A stretch of DNA of 64,000 nt from Cristatella mucedo (taxonomy: Eukaryota; Bryozoa; Phylactolaemata; Cristatellidae). Below, piece after piece: positions 22,674-36,023 of the stretch. A program made the position numbers and the translations under genes. The notes under the pieces were generated by a model, which was not told the origin of the DNA, did no database searches, and saw only the letters and a program-made list of their open reading frames with translations. The stretch is taken from NCBI GenBank assembly GCA_009760855.2, contig WPIO01000012.1, positions 2,308,501-2,372,500 of the forward strand, in the 5' to 3' direction. Within the stretch, counting starts at the first letter, position 1; each line of letters opens with the position of its first letter.

Positions 22674-22745
22674 TTATAATAATAACACACTTGATATAGA
22701 ACCCTCAGAGAACTCGATCACTATCTAGGAACTTCACAGTTTCTT
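22674..22745 (-). mobile_element. LINE-A 3' tail fragment
   Basis: AATAATAAC tail, then ACTTGATATAGAACCCTCAG and GAACTCGATCACTATCTAGG: the last 60-70 bp of LINE-A only. Confidence 0.65.
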
Positions 22746-23084
22746 CTCAGCTAGTTTCTTAAATAAAGTTCAAATGGGACTAGATGTAATGGATTTTTGA
22801 CCAAGATACTGACAAAATTTAGAATTACGGTACGTTTATTATATAATTGTTGACCAAATGAGGGCAAGATCGATAGAATTCCAAAAGCCCAGCGCACCAA
22901 TGACCGTGGAGCTGGAAAAATTCGCTGACCGTTCGTTTTATGGGCAAAATCCATTATGGAAACGTAAAGAAAGCAAAAATGTCGGTCTGCTTTACAAGCG
23001 CCTGTACACTAACTTATCAAAATCAATCTATAAAAAAGACGGCGCCCTGATTTCGAGCAACCAGCAAAGTTTTTTTCTTACTCG

Positions 23085-23215
23085 CTGCATCACTAATCAA
23101 TCGTGATTCGATCGTGTTTCCTTTGCAGCAAATGCAAAGCGCCTAGAAAGAGATTTAGTTCTCCAAGGGCGCTTTATCAAGTGCACTATTATTGTTATTA
23201 TTATTATTATTACTA
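23085..23215 (+). mobile_element. LINE-A 3' tail
   Basis: TCGTGTTTCCTTTGCAGCAA, then GCGCCTAGAAAGAGATTTAG, AGGGCGCTTTATCAAGTGCA and an (ATT)n tail. No coding part. Confidence 0.78.
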
Positions 23216-23219
23216 ATTT

Positions 23220-25700
23220 GGATGCAACTTAAAGGTCTTTTTGGGTTCGCTGTACCGTGAGAGCGTACTACACCGGCCGACGTAGCCCATTATTATTACG
23301 TATGAGTAATTGTGCAAGCAGTTGCATGCCAGAAGGTCAAATCGACACTGCGGCAAGCAATGTAATATGAATCGCGCGAAGCGAGGCAAGAGCCGGTAGC
23401 CTTGACGATCGATGCCGGCTCAGGAGAAAACGAAAGTCTATTATTAGGCTCGCTGTTCTCCTTCGGTGGCTTCCGCGGGTGCAGTAAGATCTCACGATAC
23501 AACGGACCCGGCAGATCTCACAAGATTAGAACTGCCGCGCTATGAATATTTAAAAAAAATATAGCCTGAAACTCGTCGGCATTCATTTTCTGCATGACGA
23601 CAGACAGTTATGGCGTCAACGCCGGCGACACTACGTCTTTCGCTTGAACAATAGCCGAATCTGAAAGAAGTCGAGCGGGAAGCGATAGCCGAATGCCGCG
23701 GGCATACATCCATTTCACTGAAATTCGCCGTTTAAGCGAAAAACAGAGAACCAGGAATGAGCGCATATTTAAATGTCACATAGAAAAAAGAAACCTAACT
23801 ATCTATCATAAGGGACTGACGGAACCTTACAAAACCAGCCAACGCCTTACCAGTGTAGTCGAGCTTCCGTTAAACCGTCGACCGTTGGACCTCTGCAACC
23901 TGTGGCTGCAAAGAGTGTTTTATTCGTTTCCATGGATTTCGTGATTGAATTAACTAAGACTAGAACAATATTTCTTGTTGTATGCACTGTGTTCGTGTTT
24001 AAGCTTGAGAGATCGTCTCGCGCTCGTAAGTGAAACGGTGCCTGGCGCGCAGCGTGCTGAGCCCGGCTCTTTTCTTGTCTGGGCCCGCTCAAGCGCCAGT
24101 GACCTGAACGTCGCAAGTCAACAATTCTGACGATGGCGTAGCAAAATCGCGCTCCGCGCTGCCGACTGCCAACGGTGAGGAAGGTGTGGAGAGGAGACTA
24201 ATGCAGCTTCTGTGAACGAAGCATCTGGAAACCCTTGGCGGAATTCGAAGCCAGAGTCTGAGGGCGTTCTGAAGCCGCGCTGTGGCAGTTACCGCAGTCT
24301 TTGCGTCGTTTCTTATTTTAACCGACCAAGGGTAGTCGGTTATTTAAGGTGGAGGCGGCCAAACGCAGGACGGTGCCACTTTTAATCGGTCCAGAATTTT
24401 ACGGCTGCGAAGAGAGTTCATTGCCTGTACATGCATGATGAATATTAAAACTGCTTGTCTGATAATCACAGGCTTCGCACTCCGTATTTAAGCTAAAATT
24501 ATTTTCTATGTAAGTCAGATAAGAGCACATCTCTTTGAAAGAACAGCCGGTCTCTTGCTTGCATTGACAGACTGCTAGACAGTTTAAGCCAGATTCTGCA
24601 GTAGAATACGGTCATATGTTGTCGTGCAGCCCATTGAGTTGTGTGAAATAAATTTTTCTGCTGCATTTTACGACAATCTGCACGCTTAAGTCCATAGAAA
24701 CTGCTTTATTTAGACGCTCTGCGACGTAAGTTCCAGCAGAATCGTTCTTATGGCTGTGGGGGTCTGGTGCATGCTGTGTTTGTGAGAAATACTTAGTCCA
24801 CAGCAGGTAGACACTTTTAGTAATATTTCAGTGAGATGCCAATTAATGCACCGCTTTTCAATTAGCACTCCATACCGCCGATACTAAGCGAAGCTTTTAG
24901 GATAAATTTGATAAATTTACGTGCACGTATTCTTTGTTTAGGTGTACTAGTTGATTCTTTTTGAATATTATTTACACCTCTTATGTTAAAAGGCACTACG
25001 GCGTGATATCAATTGCAACACATGTTACAAAAATTGCGTGCGTATCATCATTGTCTATACTTGGTATACATCATCATTGTCTATACTTTGTATATATCAT
25101 CTTTGTCTATACTTGGTCACAGAAGCGTTTATTACAACGGAGCCAGACGTGAGCTCAGGAAGAAATCAAGTAAAACTCTAGGATTCTAATGAAGACATTT
25201 GTGTTGGTAAGGTCGTGGATTTCTATATTAGCACCTGCGAACAGCGGCATACACAGATGCCTATACTAGCCAGAATTTGCACTCGGCATCAATCAGCTAC
25301 GTAAAAGCTATACGGTTAATTATGTTGTACGAGCGCAACTCTGAGTACGAAGGAAATCATAGCCCATAGCGAACCGCCACGACAGCTCCCGAGCCTCAAT
25401 CGTGCGCTGCTTTGTGGTGTGAAAATTCGCGACTGGGATAACTAAATCTGGGATGCTGATTAAATTTGCTAAGATTATTGAACTTGGACCTGCCACTCCA
25501 AGGATTGGGTCGCGGACGCTCACGCGCGCCTGCAAGGAGTTCGAAAACTCCGCGTAAGACACCGGGAGACATGAGCGAGTGGCGGTTGCCGCCAAGAACG
25601 AATCATAACGTACGGAGATTGTCTTGCTGTCTCTCGCTGGCTATTCGCGGCGTCCTCGGCACCTCGAACCCTACGCTACGGTGCTGTAGTAAAGCGCTGT
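23220..25700. other. Intergenic, no recognised gene
   Basis: AT-rich at 24400-25200, with a local direct repeat at 25040-25110 (TTGTCTATACTTGGTATA-like units, three copies of TCATC.TTGTCTATACTT). The frame at 23693-23944 is open but unrecognised. Confidence 0.45.
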
Positions 25701-25741
25701 CCTATTCGAAGCAGCAGTGACGGCGGTGCCCGGCGGCTGAC

Positions 25742-26333
25742 CTGAAATCCTGTCGCCGGCCTCTATTGCCTGCAGCAGGCGAGTTTGACACGAGCGCTTC
25801 ATTTCCGCGTTGTCGTTGAGCAGAAACTTGGAGAACTCAAACGCGGCCCTGGCAGCCGTTAGGCAGTAATCAGATCGAGCCGCCGCCGTGGCCTCGCCGC
25901 CGCCGGGCGGCGAGGCCGCGGCGGCCACTTCGACCCGTCGCAGCAGCTCGCCGCAGAGAAACCGCAGAGCGTCGTCGTCGGCTGCTTCGTCGTCGCTTAA
26001 GCTCAGCACCTTGTCGATCACATCGCGAACATCCTTGAACTCGTATCCGTCCAAGCCAAAGCAAGGGCGTGACGTAGACGCCACAGGCGTGGCTGAGGCT
26101 GGGCTCGGCGACCTAGCGGATCCGGGTGCGCCGTCGTCACCCGTCTGCTGCTGCTGCCGTCGCGTGCCGGACTGCGAAGTCGCGAGGCGAGACGCTGACC
26201 GAGACGCCTGCTTAGGCAGCTCGTCCTCGTAGGTCAGAGCGCCGGGCGGTTGCTCGCCTTTGCCGCCATCTTTCTTCGCTCTCGAAAAGTGGCCGAAGAA
26301 TCTTTTGAGTGCCGCAGCCGTCTTGCCGTCCAT
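25742..26333 (-). CDS. Unrecognised probable first coding exon
   Basis: An open frame from ATG at 26333 in CpG-rich DNA, ending at a plausible donor ATTTCAG/GTCAGC (25741), phase 1, about 197 codons. Visible: a basic start (ALKRFFGHFSRAKK), a Ser/Ala/Gln-rich linker, then a helix-like acidic and hydrophobic part (DVRDVIDKVLSLSDDEAADD, LRFLCGELLRRVEVA, ARAAFEFSKFLLND, MKRSCQTRLLQAIEAGD) that looks like a folded alpha-helical domain cut by an intron. Unlike neighbouring CpG-rich frames it has a balanced mix of hydrophobic and charged residues. I do not recognise the family. No continuation exon was found between 25741 and the SLAIN promoter, though short exons are easily missed. Confidence 0.5.
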
Positions 26334-26642
26334 CGATCGGCGAAGTCGAGGGCTCGTTCTGAGGCAGCAGGGTCAGGGTCGCATGGACACCGGCTGCTCG
26401 GTAGCCCAGGTGGCACGAGTCACTCAATTAGAGTCGCTCCAAGCATCAACCAGGCCCTATCTGTCCAGTAGATAAGCTATCGTAAGAGTGAACTGTAAAT
26501 AAGCGGAAGCCTCGGCGGCAATCGTGCAAGGCTGAGAGCGGCGGTTGGGAAAATGTTACGATAAGCCTGGGCAAGCCATCGTGCAAGTAGAGCTCGTGAA
26601 ATTGTCCAGCATTTGTTGTCGGCTGCCGGCTTGGAGCTTGGC

Positions 26643-26825
26643 ACACTAGGTAAGGCAGTTGCTTTCACGACCTCGGTCCCGAGGTCGTGGGTTCGATTCC
26701 TGTGGTTGGCGATCCTTTATCGCCACTGCAAGCTGCGGTGATAGCCGTAAAGGCCCTTCTGTCTCTACACAAAAAGAGGCTGTTAAATCAGCTAGGATTT
26801 ATTTTATTTATTTATTTACTTGGTG
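26643..26825 (+). repeat. tRNA-derived SINE-2 copy
   Basis: The head TAGGTAAGGCAGTTGCTTTC and a near-perfect B box GGTTCGATTCC follow a self-complementary GACCTCGGTCCCGAGGTC. The body GATCCTTTATCGCC...GGTGATAGCCGTAAAGG and tail AGAGGCTGTTAAATCAGCTA end in (TTTA)n. Same family as 61318 and 63738. Confidence 0.82.
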
Positions 26826-26829
26826 AGAA

Positions 26830-28150
26830 TTGTCACGATCTTCTCTGCAAGACGCGAGATCACGCTCTCGTGCTTCATACCTGTCGGCGAGGAGTTCTTG
26901 AGATCGCATCTCGAGCGAGAGGGAAAAGGTATGGTGCCATAGGTAACGCGGAAATATTTAAGTACGTCGACATGAGCTATTTTCTCGCGGGTGGGGGGCC
27001 CACGTGCCGAAAATTATTTTACATCGTTACAAAGTTAAACATCGGCCAGATTATGACAGCACTTGAGATTAATAGTGGTTTCTGAATTAAACACATGAGC
27101 AACTCATTATCCATAGTTTGAAAAGTATAAAAGGACATCTGCAGAGATGGTCAGCCATGTTATTCGTTGGTCCATGTGGCTGCTTTGCACGTGTAGCTCC
27201 TCTGTGGCCGAGGTGTATACAGCTCTATATAAGGGCATGGGCTTGTTGTTTAGGTAGGGGCGTTTTTATTTTCGCTGCTTTCTGCTATCGTGGACATATC
27301 TGGACGCACCCGGGCGTCGCACCAACGATATGTCCGCTACCAGTACTTCAAAGTGCTATTTCCACCACTTTTACTTTTAAGTCTCGTCCTAGTAAGCCAT
27401 GCTTCTCTATGTCTATAGAATATACAGCTCTGCGCTAGCGACTAGTTGTTGAGGTTTGGTCTTCACCGATTGCTGCCCTGCTCTGTTGTCGTCGCCTTAC
27501 CCGCTTTGCACTGGAGCTGCTTCTCCGGCTCTAAGATGTGTCGCGCGCTAGCTTTACCTTTACTATCCGTCTCGTGTCCAGCCGGTACGGGCATTGACTA
27601 TCGTCCGCTGGCACGGACACGTGACTGCTGTCTGCAGGCGCGGGCGGGCGCTGCGCTCTTCAGGGCGCTTCCGTTGTGCTACTAAAGGCGCCCATTACTT
27701 GAGGTGAGAATGCAGAAGAGCCGATCGTGGATCAGATCACTCAGCTTTCAAGCTGTCGAGTACACTTTCACAAGAGAGAAATCCCCCCCTAGTCTTTCTG
27801 ACAGGTACACGCGAGTTTACAGTGGCAGAACTCCTGGTCGGTGATGGTCTTTTAAACTAAGGTCGTGAATTATTCTTCCTGTATTTGCCACTTCGCACCA
27901 ATACAAGAGATGAGCGTTGATTCTAAGGCTCACCCGACACACCCACCAGCATCCCACGGACACCCCAGAATCTGAGTACTGATCGCCTACTCGACTGATC
28001 ACCCTCCCCCAGACACGGAAAACGTTAATAAGCTTCTTTTTGAAGTCACGTGGAAGCTATGAATTAAGTAGCCGTCATCATTACCCAAATACGTGATTGG
28101 CAGGCCGAATGATTCAGCCAGCATAATCGGGAACGCCTAGTAAAATCGGG
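26830..28150. other. Intergenic, no recognised gene
   Basis: Contains a TATATAAG motif (27224) and mixed open frames (plus 27118-27438 and 27446-27685) with Cys/Trp-rich, unlikely compositions. No family similarity. Confidence 0.4.
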
Positions 28151-28159
28151 CGGTATTTT

Positions 28160-28562
28160 AAAACACATGATGCATACTTTTTCGATGAGTTACTTGCATA
28201 CGTTAAAGACCGTTGGCGACAGAAGCCTTAGCTCTGCAGGTCCTAGACTGTGCAACTCGCTTCGACAATTCTTACGCAACGACAACTACTCTTCTACTGC
28301 CCACTATGGCTCATCCTTTCCAGCGGTCCTGAGCTGCTACTTCCATGCTACTCACTACCTCAACTGCTCTCCTGACTCTGCTATGCTTCCCACTTTCTCT
28401 TTGTTTCGTGAGACAAAGTCTGTTAGCTACCGAATGCGTACCGAAAGCCGCTTAGGCTGTGAGTGCTCTATACAAAACTCTCCTGCGTAACACCCACATG
28501 GTCTTTATGACTTTGTGGAGTTACAGACGGAGATACATTACATTACTATGACGATTCTAACT
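28160..28562 (+). mobile_element. 5'-truncated LINE-B
   Basis: The frame reads TVGDRSLSSAGPRLCNSL, the LINE RT C-terminal motif GDRSFSxAGPRLWNSLP, then the family-specific CYFHATHYLNCSPDSAML. The 3' UTR ends TGGAGTTACAGACGGAGATA and (CATTA)n. The 3' end differs from LINE-A, so it is a second active or formerly active family. Confidence 0.75.
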
Positions 28563-28969
28563 TGCCTCGTTTTTATTTGAATGCTTGAGAGTAACGAACT
28601 ACCTAGGAATATCTTATTTGAATACAAGTGGCCATCGAACTTTCTTTGGCGAGGTTAGTCGCTTCGTGTACCGCCAGCTTCGTAAGTTTAGCTGCGACCG
28701 CGGGGATACCCATTGTGCACTGACGGCGAAGTTTCAGTAACAACCTCAAGAGTCCCGGCCTGTAGCGGAAATGTCTCCAGTTTTAAACCTTGACCTGAGG
28801 TCACCGGAGTTCAAGTCTTCTAGCCGATTTCCCAGCCCTCTTGCAATTCATGGGGTCTTGCTCGCATCTTTTAATCAAACTCTGCAAGTAGTGCACACGA
28901 ATCAAGTCCGAGTGCCTGAGGTCTTGGTGGGACAAGCCTTGGCTTAGCTGCATCAGATTGAGCGTTTTT

Positions 28970-30115
28970 AATAATAACAATAATAATAATAAACTTGAAA
29001 ATTTCAGAGAACTCAATCTCTTTGCAGGCACTTTACATTTGCTGCAAGGGAAACGCGATCAGGTGGTTAGTTGTAGCATTCTCGATAAACAACAAGAATA
29101 GCATGGTATGGGATGATATGCACAGGGTCAGCATGCAAGTTTGGTTAGTGGCAGCACGCACAGTGTCAGAACACATAAGTACATAAAGAACAAATCACCG
29201 GGACCTACTAAATGCTGTTATAAATAGGTGCGTTATTAATTTCTTTTTAAATGTGGTCAAGTCAGGGGATGTCTTGACGCAAGTCGGGAGTGAGTTCCAG
29301 GCTTTGGGAACATACGAACTCAAAGCTCGGTCTCCAAATGATTTGAGGTGAGTACGAGGTGTAGGTAAACAGTTCGATTCCGAAAAGCGGGTGGTACGAG
29401 GCATGACCTGGCGGGGCAGTAGATCTGATAGGTAGGCTGGAGCCAAAGAATGAAGGGACCTAGAAGTGAGAGACAAAACCTTGAAGTCGATGCGTTGTTT
29501 GACTGGTAGCCAGTGCAGGTCAGCAAGAAGTGGTGCGATTGGCAACTGCGACGCTCAGATAAGCCTAGCTGCACCTAGTTTTGCACCAGCTGTAAGCGCC
29601 TGATTGCACAGGCCGGTAGACAAGCAAGCAGTGAGTTACAGAAGTCAAGACGGGATGTCACAAATGCATTGACCAGCTTAGATGTGGTATTCCTGCCTAA
29701 AAAAACCCGAATTTGAGCAATGTTATGTAGCTGAAAGTAGGCAGACTTGATTGTGGAGCCAATGTGGCCACTTTGGAATGAAAGGTCACTTTGGAACATG
29801 ACAACTAGATTTCGTGCAGATTCAGCAGGAGATATTCTGGCAAAGCTGATTTGAGCGTTAGCCTTTCCAATTTCTGAATCACACTTGGTTTACTCATAAC
29901 CAGTAAGTTAGTTGTATCATCATTTAATTTAAGAAAATTCGCTGCCATCCATGTGCGGATGTCATCAATGCATGTAGCAAGGGAGTTGAGAGAATTCGGT
30001 GTGCATGAGGGCTGGGAAGGATCAAAGCAAAGGTACAATTGAGTGTCATCCACATAAAAGTGACAGCCCAGATTGTACTTGGCAATCGCATCGGCCAGAC
30101 TATGCACTGCCGACC
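28970..30115 (-). mobile_element. Longest LINE-A copy, with RT catalytic motif
   Basis: On the minus strand from 30107, the RT palm motif YVDDTQLYL (the catalytic DD box) is followed by WMAANFLKLNDDTTNLLV, then after frame shifts [63 protein letters not shown], the 3' UTR and an (ATT)n tail (28970-28992). It is split over three frames (30107-29805, 29799-29575, 29545-29195) by small indels and is 5'-truncated at about 30115, so it cannot be autonomous. Confidence 0.88.
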
Positions 30116-30216
30116 GAGCTCAAGCACAGTTCGACGAGTGCCCTATACAAACGCAATCTGGCTGCTAAGAGAAACCCGAGCGCCTGTATGCACTCTGTAG
30201 CACCGCGCCTAGGCCG

Positions 30217-30285
30217 CTCAGTGGACGTGCTCCGCCTCAGTGGACGTGCTCCGCCTCAGTGGACGTGCTCCGCCTCAGTGGACTC
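30217..30285. repeat. 19-bp tandem repeat
   Basis: About 3.5 copies of a 19-bp unit (CAGTGGACGTGCTCCGCCT), starting just after a GCCGCT and decaying into CAGTGGACTCCGCTCCGTGG. Confidence 0.9.
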
Positions 30286-30639
30286 CGCTCCGTGGACCTG
30301 CTCCTCGTGCCGCCGTAGGGCAGCGGGCCCGGTTACAGAGATCAGCGACTAGCTCGCGGCTGAATAGCGAGATAATTGCGCTCGGCCCTTAACTGACTCG
30401 TTACAGTCTACCCCGTGCTCTGATACTAATTAAAATCCAATACGCGATTACCACCACCTGGCCTTCGCTTAGCGACGATAAGGTAGCAGCTCGCTCCGTA
30501 TCGTCGCCAGAAGCGAAAGAGTTGAAGCCAAGTTCAAGGCTCTTCTCTTCTGTCTTTATGTAAAAGAGACTGAATCGGTCGACCTGCTGCTTACGTTGGT
30601 CTCACTATTCTGGAAAGTCCGTCGCCGAGTAATTTAACA

Positions 30640-31228
30640 TGGCTGCTTGACGTCGAACCACTGCTCACCGACCTCCACTGGCTACCAGTCAAGCAACGCA
30701 TCGACTGCAAGGTTTCGTCGCTCACTTTCAGGTCCCTCCATTCTTTGGCTCCAGCCTATCTATTAGATCTACTGCCCCACCAGACCAAGCATCGTACCAC
30801 CCGCTTTTCGGAATCGAACTGTTTACCTACACCTCGTACAAACCTCAAATCCTTTGGAGACCTTGCCTTTAGTTCGTATGCTCCCAAAGCCTGGAACTCA
30901 CTCCTGATTTGCGTCACGACATCCCCTGACTTTACCACATTTAAAAAGAAATTAAAAACTCGACTATCTATGACAGCATTTAGTGGGACCCTGTGACTCA
31001 TACGTTATGTGTTTATGCGTGCCGATACTGTGCATGCTGCCACTAATCACACTTGCATGCTGACCCTGTACATGTCACCCCTAACCATGTTAATCAAGTT
31101 GTTTATCAAGCATGACACCACTCATCATTCGATCGTGTTTTTTTGCAGCAAATGTAAAGTGCCTAGAAAGAGATTGAGTTCTCTGAGGGCTCTTTAGCAA
31201 GTTTAATATTATGATTATTATTATCGAC
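30640..31228 (+). mobile_element. 5'-truncated LINE-A copy
   Basis: From [16 protein letters not shown] through an open frame (30745-30996) with PAYLLDLLPHQ, NLKSFGDLAFSSYAPKAWNS and [12 protein letters not shown] to a stop, then the complete 3' UTR with the GTGCCTAGAAAGAGATTGAG hairpin and AT-rich tail. It lies head to head with the copy at 28970-30115. Confidence 0.85.
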
Positions 31229-31494
31229 CCCCGAAGATATTCGTTAGCGGCTTTGTCCGCTAGTCCTAGTGGAATCTAAGGCGCTCAAGTCTCGCCGACA
31301 AGTTTAGACACCTGACGCCTGAGCCCATGGTGCCCGTGTCTGTCCAGCATGCTCCTCACTCCTGTCTGATGTTTGCTTACTCTTTTACGATCTAGTTTTC
31401 AGGGTTCAGCTGCACTCGTCCACGAATAACTGTCGCCACAAGCTCTATTACTCTGAGTTTCAATGCAGCTGCGACCCTGTTTTCTCTCAAACTT

Positions 31495-31745
31495 TTGAAT
31501 CCTTTGGAGATTGTGCCTTTAGTTCGTATGCTCACAAAGCCTGGAACTCTTTCCTGACAGCCGTCACACAATTCCCTGACTTGACGACCTGTCGCCTCTA
31601 ATCATGTTATGCTTGTTGACATTGAGCATGCTACCACTAGCCACTCGATCCTGCTTCCTTTACAGCATATGTAAAGTTGCTAGAAAGAGATTAAGTTCTC
31701 TGAGGTTGCTATACAAATGTATTATTATTATTATTTTATTATTAT
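31495..31745 (+). mobile_element. LINE-A fragment with internal deletion
   Basis: RT tail TCCTTTGGAGATTGTGCCTT...AAGCCTGGAACTC directly followed, after a deletion of the last codons, by CGCCTCTAATCATGTTATGC and the 3' end with (ATT)n. Confidence 0.75.
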
Positions 31746-31837
31746 AGTGGTTTAACCAAACGCACAAAACTTCGCCTCTGTGAACTACGGACTACAGTTA
31801 TGCCGATATAGTTGCTGCGCTCTGTCACTGCCGAGTT

Positions 31838-31932
31838 ATCATATTTCATTTGTCTAGCACCCTAAGAGAACTTACCCTCCATCTAGACCTTGTACATATG
31901 CCACCGGGCTCGAGCCCAGTACATCACTCATC
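31838..31932 (-). repeat. Partial SINE-1
   Basis: CTAGCACCCTAAGAGAACTT (tail) and GGGCTCGAGCCC (B-box region) in the reverse orientation; the A-box end is not recognisable. Confidence 0.5.
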
Positions 31933-32732
31933 GGCCAATTACAAGCTGTATGAGTAGACTTGCCGACAGGTCACGCGGTTTTAACGCACGATATCATGGC
32001 AGTGACCTTTTTTCTTTTTTCTTATGACTTTTAGTAGCAATGTTAATTAATCTATTTCGCAATCGACCTCCGAAAGAACGCGAGGCTACTTGCGTCGACC
32101 TTTTCGTTCACGCGTCATCAGCAAAGGAAAATGTGTCGAAGTTGTCCCAAGTCGGCACGGTTCAATGGCTAATGCAGATATGCCACCAACGTCTCCGAAA
32201 TGAAATGATCCGGCAGCCTGCACTGCCGCCATCGCGTCAGCTCACCCGTATTGCGTGGATCCGTGACGAAGCTCATAAATCACCGAACCGCTGACCACCT
32301 AACACCTGCTAACACCGCACCTGAAACATAAAACTAAAAGCCTCGTTGAATGCTTGCGGTAAAAGTGATTATCTGTTTCTTTGACGTTCAACAGCCACCA
32401 CTCCGGCAGGCTTTCGAAAAGTAAAAACTAAAGTAGACGTTGGCTTATCTAAAAGCCAATCACGCCAGCCAGCGGTACGCAAACCGAGAGTAAATTGCGT
32501 TGGTTGGTGTGCTGCTGTCGCCGCTTCCTGCAGCCAAGCTCGTACCCATGATATCAATGCCGTAGACGGCGCAGCAGGCGACTCAGATACTTGCACGTAA
32601 GAGCGTAGCGCAGGGGAAGTACAGCAACAAAAATACTGGCTTGCACGTGGTGAGCACTGATGCTTTATGACGATTACTGGCCGGCGGTGCAAATGGTGCA
32701 GATGCGGATGCTTTTTCGACTGACGAAGCGCC

Positions 32733-33112
<380 letters not shown>

Positions 33113-33690
33113 CAGCGAGGCATAGCAGCAAACATAAAAACCTCTGTCTAGGATCATAAAAATATACTTACTACCGAAGCAAGCCTCTCGAACGACGTTG
33201 GCCGGTTTCAGCGGTGCCAACCCAAGGCGAATGATTCGACTAGTCGTTATTCACAGGATTCTCAGCAGCATTGCTGTTTTCTGTATTCCTCCGCTTGCCT
33301 GCATTCCTCCGCGATATTTCTCTGGCTGTTTATCCTTTACGCGGCTCGTAGGCAAATTGGGCGATTCGGCTCCCGTGCGCCACTGCAGGTACCCAATGCG
33401 TATTGTCGGAGAAGAAAAGCATGTAACGCCGCGTGCCACCTGACAAAACAAAAGACCGCAAACCACCCGACACGTCTTGATTGCCAGCCAACCGGCGTAG
33501 GCATTGTAGCGAGCGCAATATTCGCATAGGAAGAAGCGGCGTGCTGCATAATGGCAGGTCCCTGTCGAATTGATAAAAGATAAAATCGATTATAATCAAT
33601 AATAAATATGGCAGATATACGACAAAGTTAATCAGTTCGTAGTACGCTTTCACGCACCCGACTTTTACTCTTACTCTGCGGATTTCGCTT
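33113..33690. other. Unique spacer between two CT tracts
   Basis: About 580 bp of mixed sequence between the two pyrimidine tracts. No repeat family or coding similarity was recognised. Confidence 0.4.
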
Positions 33691-33692
33691 TT

Positions 33693-34350
<658 letters not shown>

Positions 34351-34716
34351 ACTCTCAGTGTAGCCTTCCGGCTTCGCCAGCATCCGTTCAGCTTTCATTG
34401 TGAAGGCAACAATGCTAGTAATCAATGCTGTCACGGTCCTCAATGGTGCTGATTGAACTCGCGACGCGCGCACACTTCAAGACGACAATGTTTATCACGG
34501 CGGGCGAGCGCTGCCGCTGCGTGCCGCGGTAATTATTGAATTAATTGATCGGCGAAACTAACGTCGCGCAGCTCGCGCGACCCGTCGCCAGGATCCGGTG
34601 TTTCGTCTCGGCCGCGGTAGCACCTCGCCGCCGCAGCCCTTCCCGACCGTCGCTCGCACCTCCGTCGCTCGCGCCGAATGCTCGCGCGCGCGCACTAGCC
34701 GCCAGCACCGGCAGGT

Positions 34717-34756
34717 GACGGAGCCGTCGCCTGCCGGCGCTGGCGACGGCTCCGTC
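34717..34756. repeat. Perfect 15-bp GC-rich hairpin
   Basis: Arms GACGGAGCCGTCGCC (34717-34731) and its reverse complement (34742-34756), 10-nt loop. A second GC palindrome (GGAGCTCGGCG/CGCCGAGCTCC) follows at 34777-34802. Confidence 0.8.
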
Positions 34757-35983
34757 GCGGATCGTCCCAGCGACCGCGGAGCTCGGCGCCGACGCCGAGC
34801 TCCGCTAGCCCGCTCGCCGCGTTCGACGCCGGGACGCTGCGGCTCGAGCGAGCCTCCATCTCGCGGGACAGTTGATTAGACTAATGTCCTTACGCGCCGC
34901 GCGTGCGCGGCGGAGCTGTGGCCCGCGCCGCCGCCGCCACCTACACACAGCACGGTCGGCGTCGCGTGCGAGCGAGCAGGCGCTCCCGATCATGGCAGCG
35001 ATAGAAGTCGGCGCGACAGCGGTCGGCGATTAAGAGAACGAGTAGCTCCGCGCCGAACAGCCGCCCGACGGCGGAAGGAGGTAACTCGCCGTCGTACAGC
35101 CTCCCAGCGACCGACGCTCCCCGCTCCGCAGAATGGCGCCGCCACTCTCCGCGCCAGCGGGCGAGGTGTGTCGTTCGAGTTGCATTGCGGGAAGCGACCG
35201 GTTGCGCTCATGTCCCAGCGGCGAGCCACTCGTGCACACCGCCGCCGCGACGGGCACCGGCGCGCGCGCGCCTGAGCGGCCTCAAGGGCGCTCAGGCGGT
35301 AGCGGCGGCGTTGCCACGTTTCCACACGCGTCTCCGAAGTCTTCAGCGCTCCATCTTCCACGCGTCCCCGCCGCGCGGCGGCGTCGCTTCACCGCCGCCG
35401 CGCGGCCCGTCTAGCTCGCCGGCGAAGCTCGCTGCGACTCGACGTATAAGCCGACGGCCGACGCGCGACGCGCCTATCGAATGCGCCGCCCTCGCTGCGC
35501 ACCGAACTCGAAGGGCGCAAAGAATTGCAGGTGCGGGAGTTGCGGGCGCTTGCTCCTGGCACCCACCCACCCACCGTCCTCTCCCCAGCCGCGCCCGCCA
35601 TTACGCCGCGCGTGCGGCTGCCATCGCAGCCGCGTGTGCCGGCCACCTTCTCGGCTAGCCGGCGCCGCTTCGCGGCGGAAACGAAGACGCGGCCGACCGC
35701 GACGAGCGACCTTACTCAATTAGTCCGATAACGAATAATTACAGCGGCGTCTCGTAACCGTTGAGCTATCGACGCTCGAAGCTCCGCAATTTGCCGATGC
35801 AGCATCGGCGACGCGTCCAGCGCTAGCGGCCACCGATCCAGCGACGCCCGCGCGCGATCTGCTGCACGCCGTCGCCGTCGCGGCGGCAGCGGCGACGCCA
35901 GCGCAGGATAACGCGGGTCTCCCGCCGGCCGTTCAGCCCGCGACGCCCTGGGACGCTTAGGGCCGAAGGCTTTCGACGATCGC

Positions 35984-36023
35984 GGCCCCTCCCCCGACTA
36001 CTGGAGTCGGGAGGAGGGGCCGC
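35984..36023. repeat. GC-rich hairpin
   Basis: GCGGCCCCTCCCCCGACT pairs with AGTCGGGAGGAGGGGCCGC across a 5-nt loop (ACTGG), with one bulged base. Confidence 0.75.

Noticed and set aside
26643-26735. A tRNA gene
   Set aside because: The A and B boxes belong to the SINE-2 head; the same body and tail follow at 61318 and 63738.
29195-30107. Host genes on the minus strand
   Set aside because: The YVDDTQLY and LQLVQN motifs mark them as pieces of one LINE reverse transcriptase.
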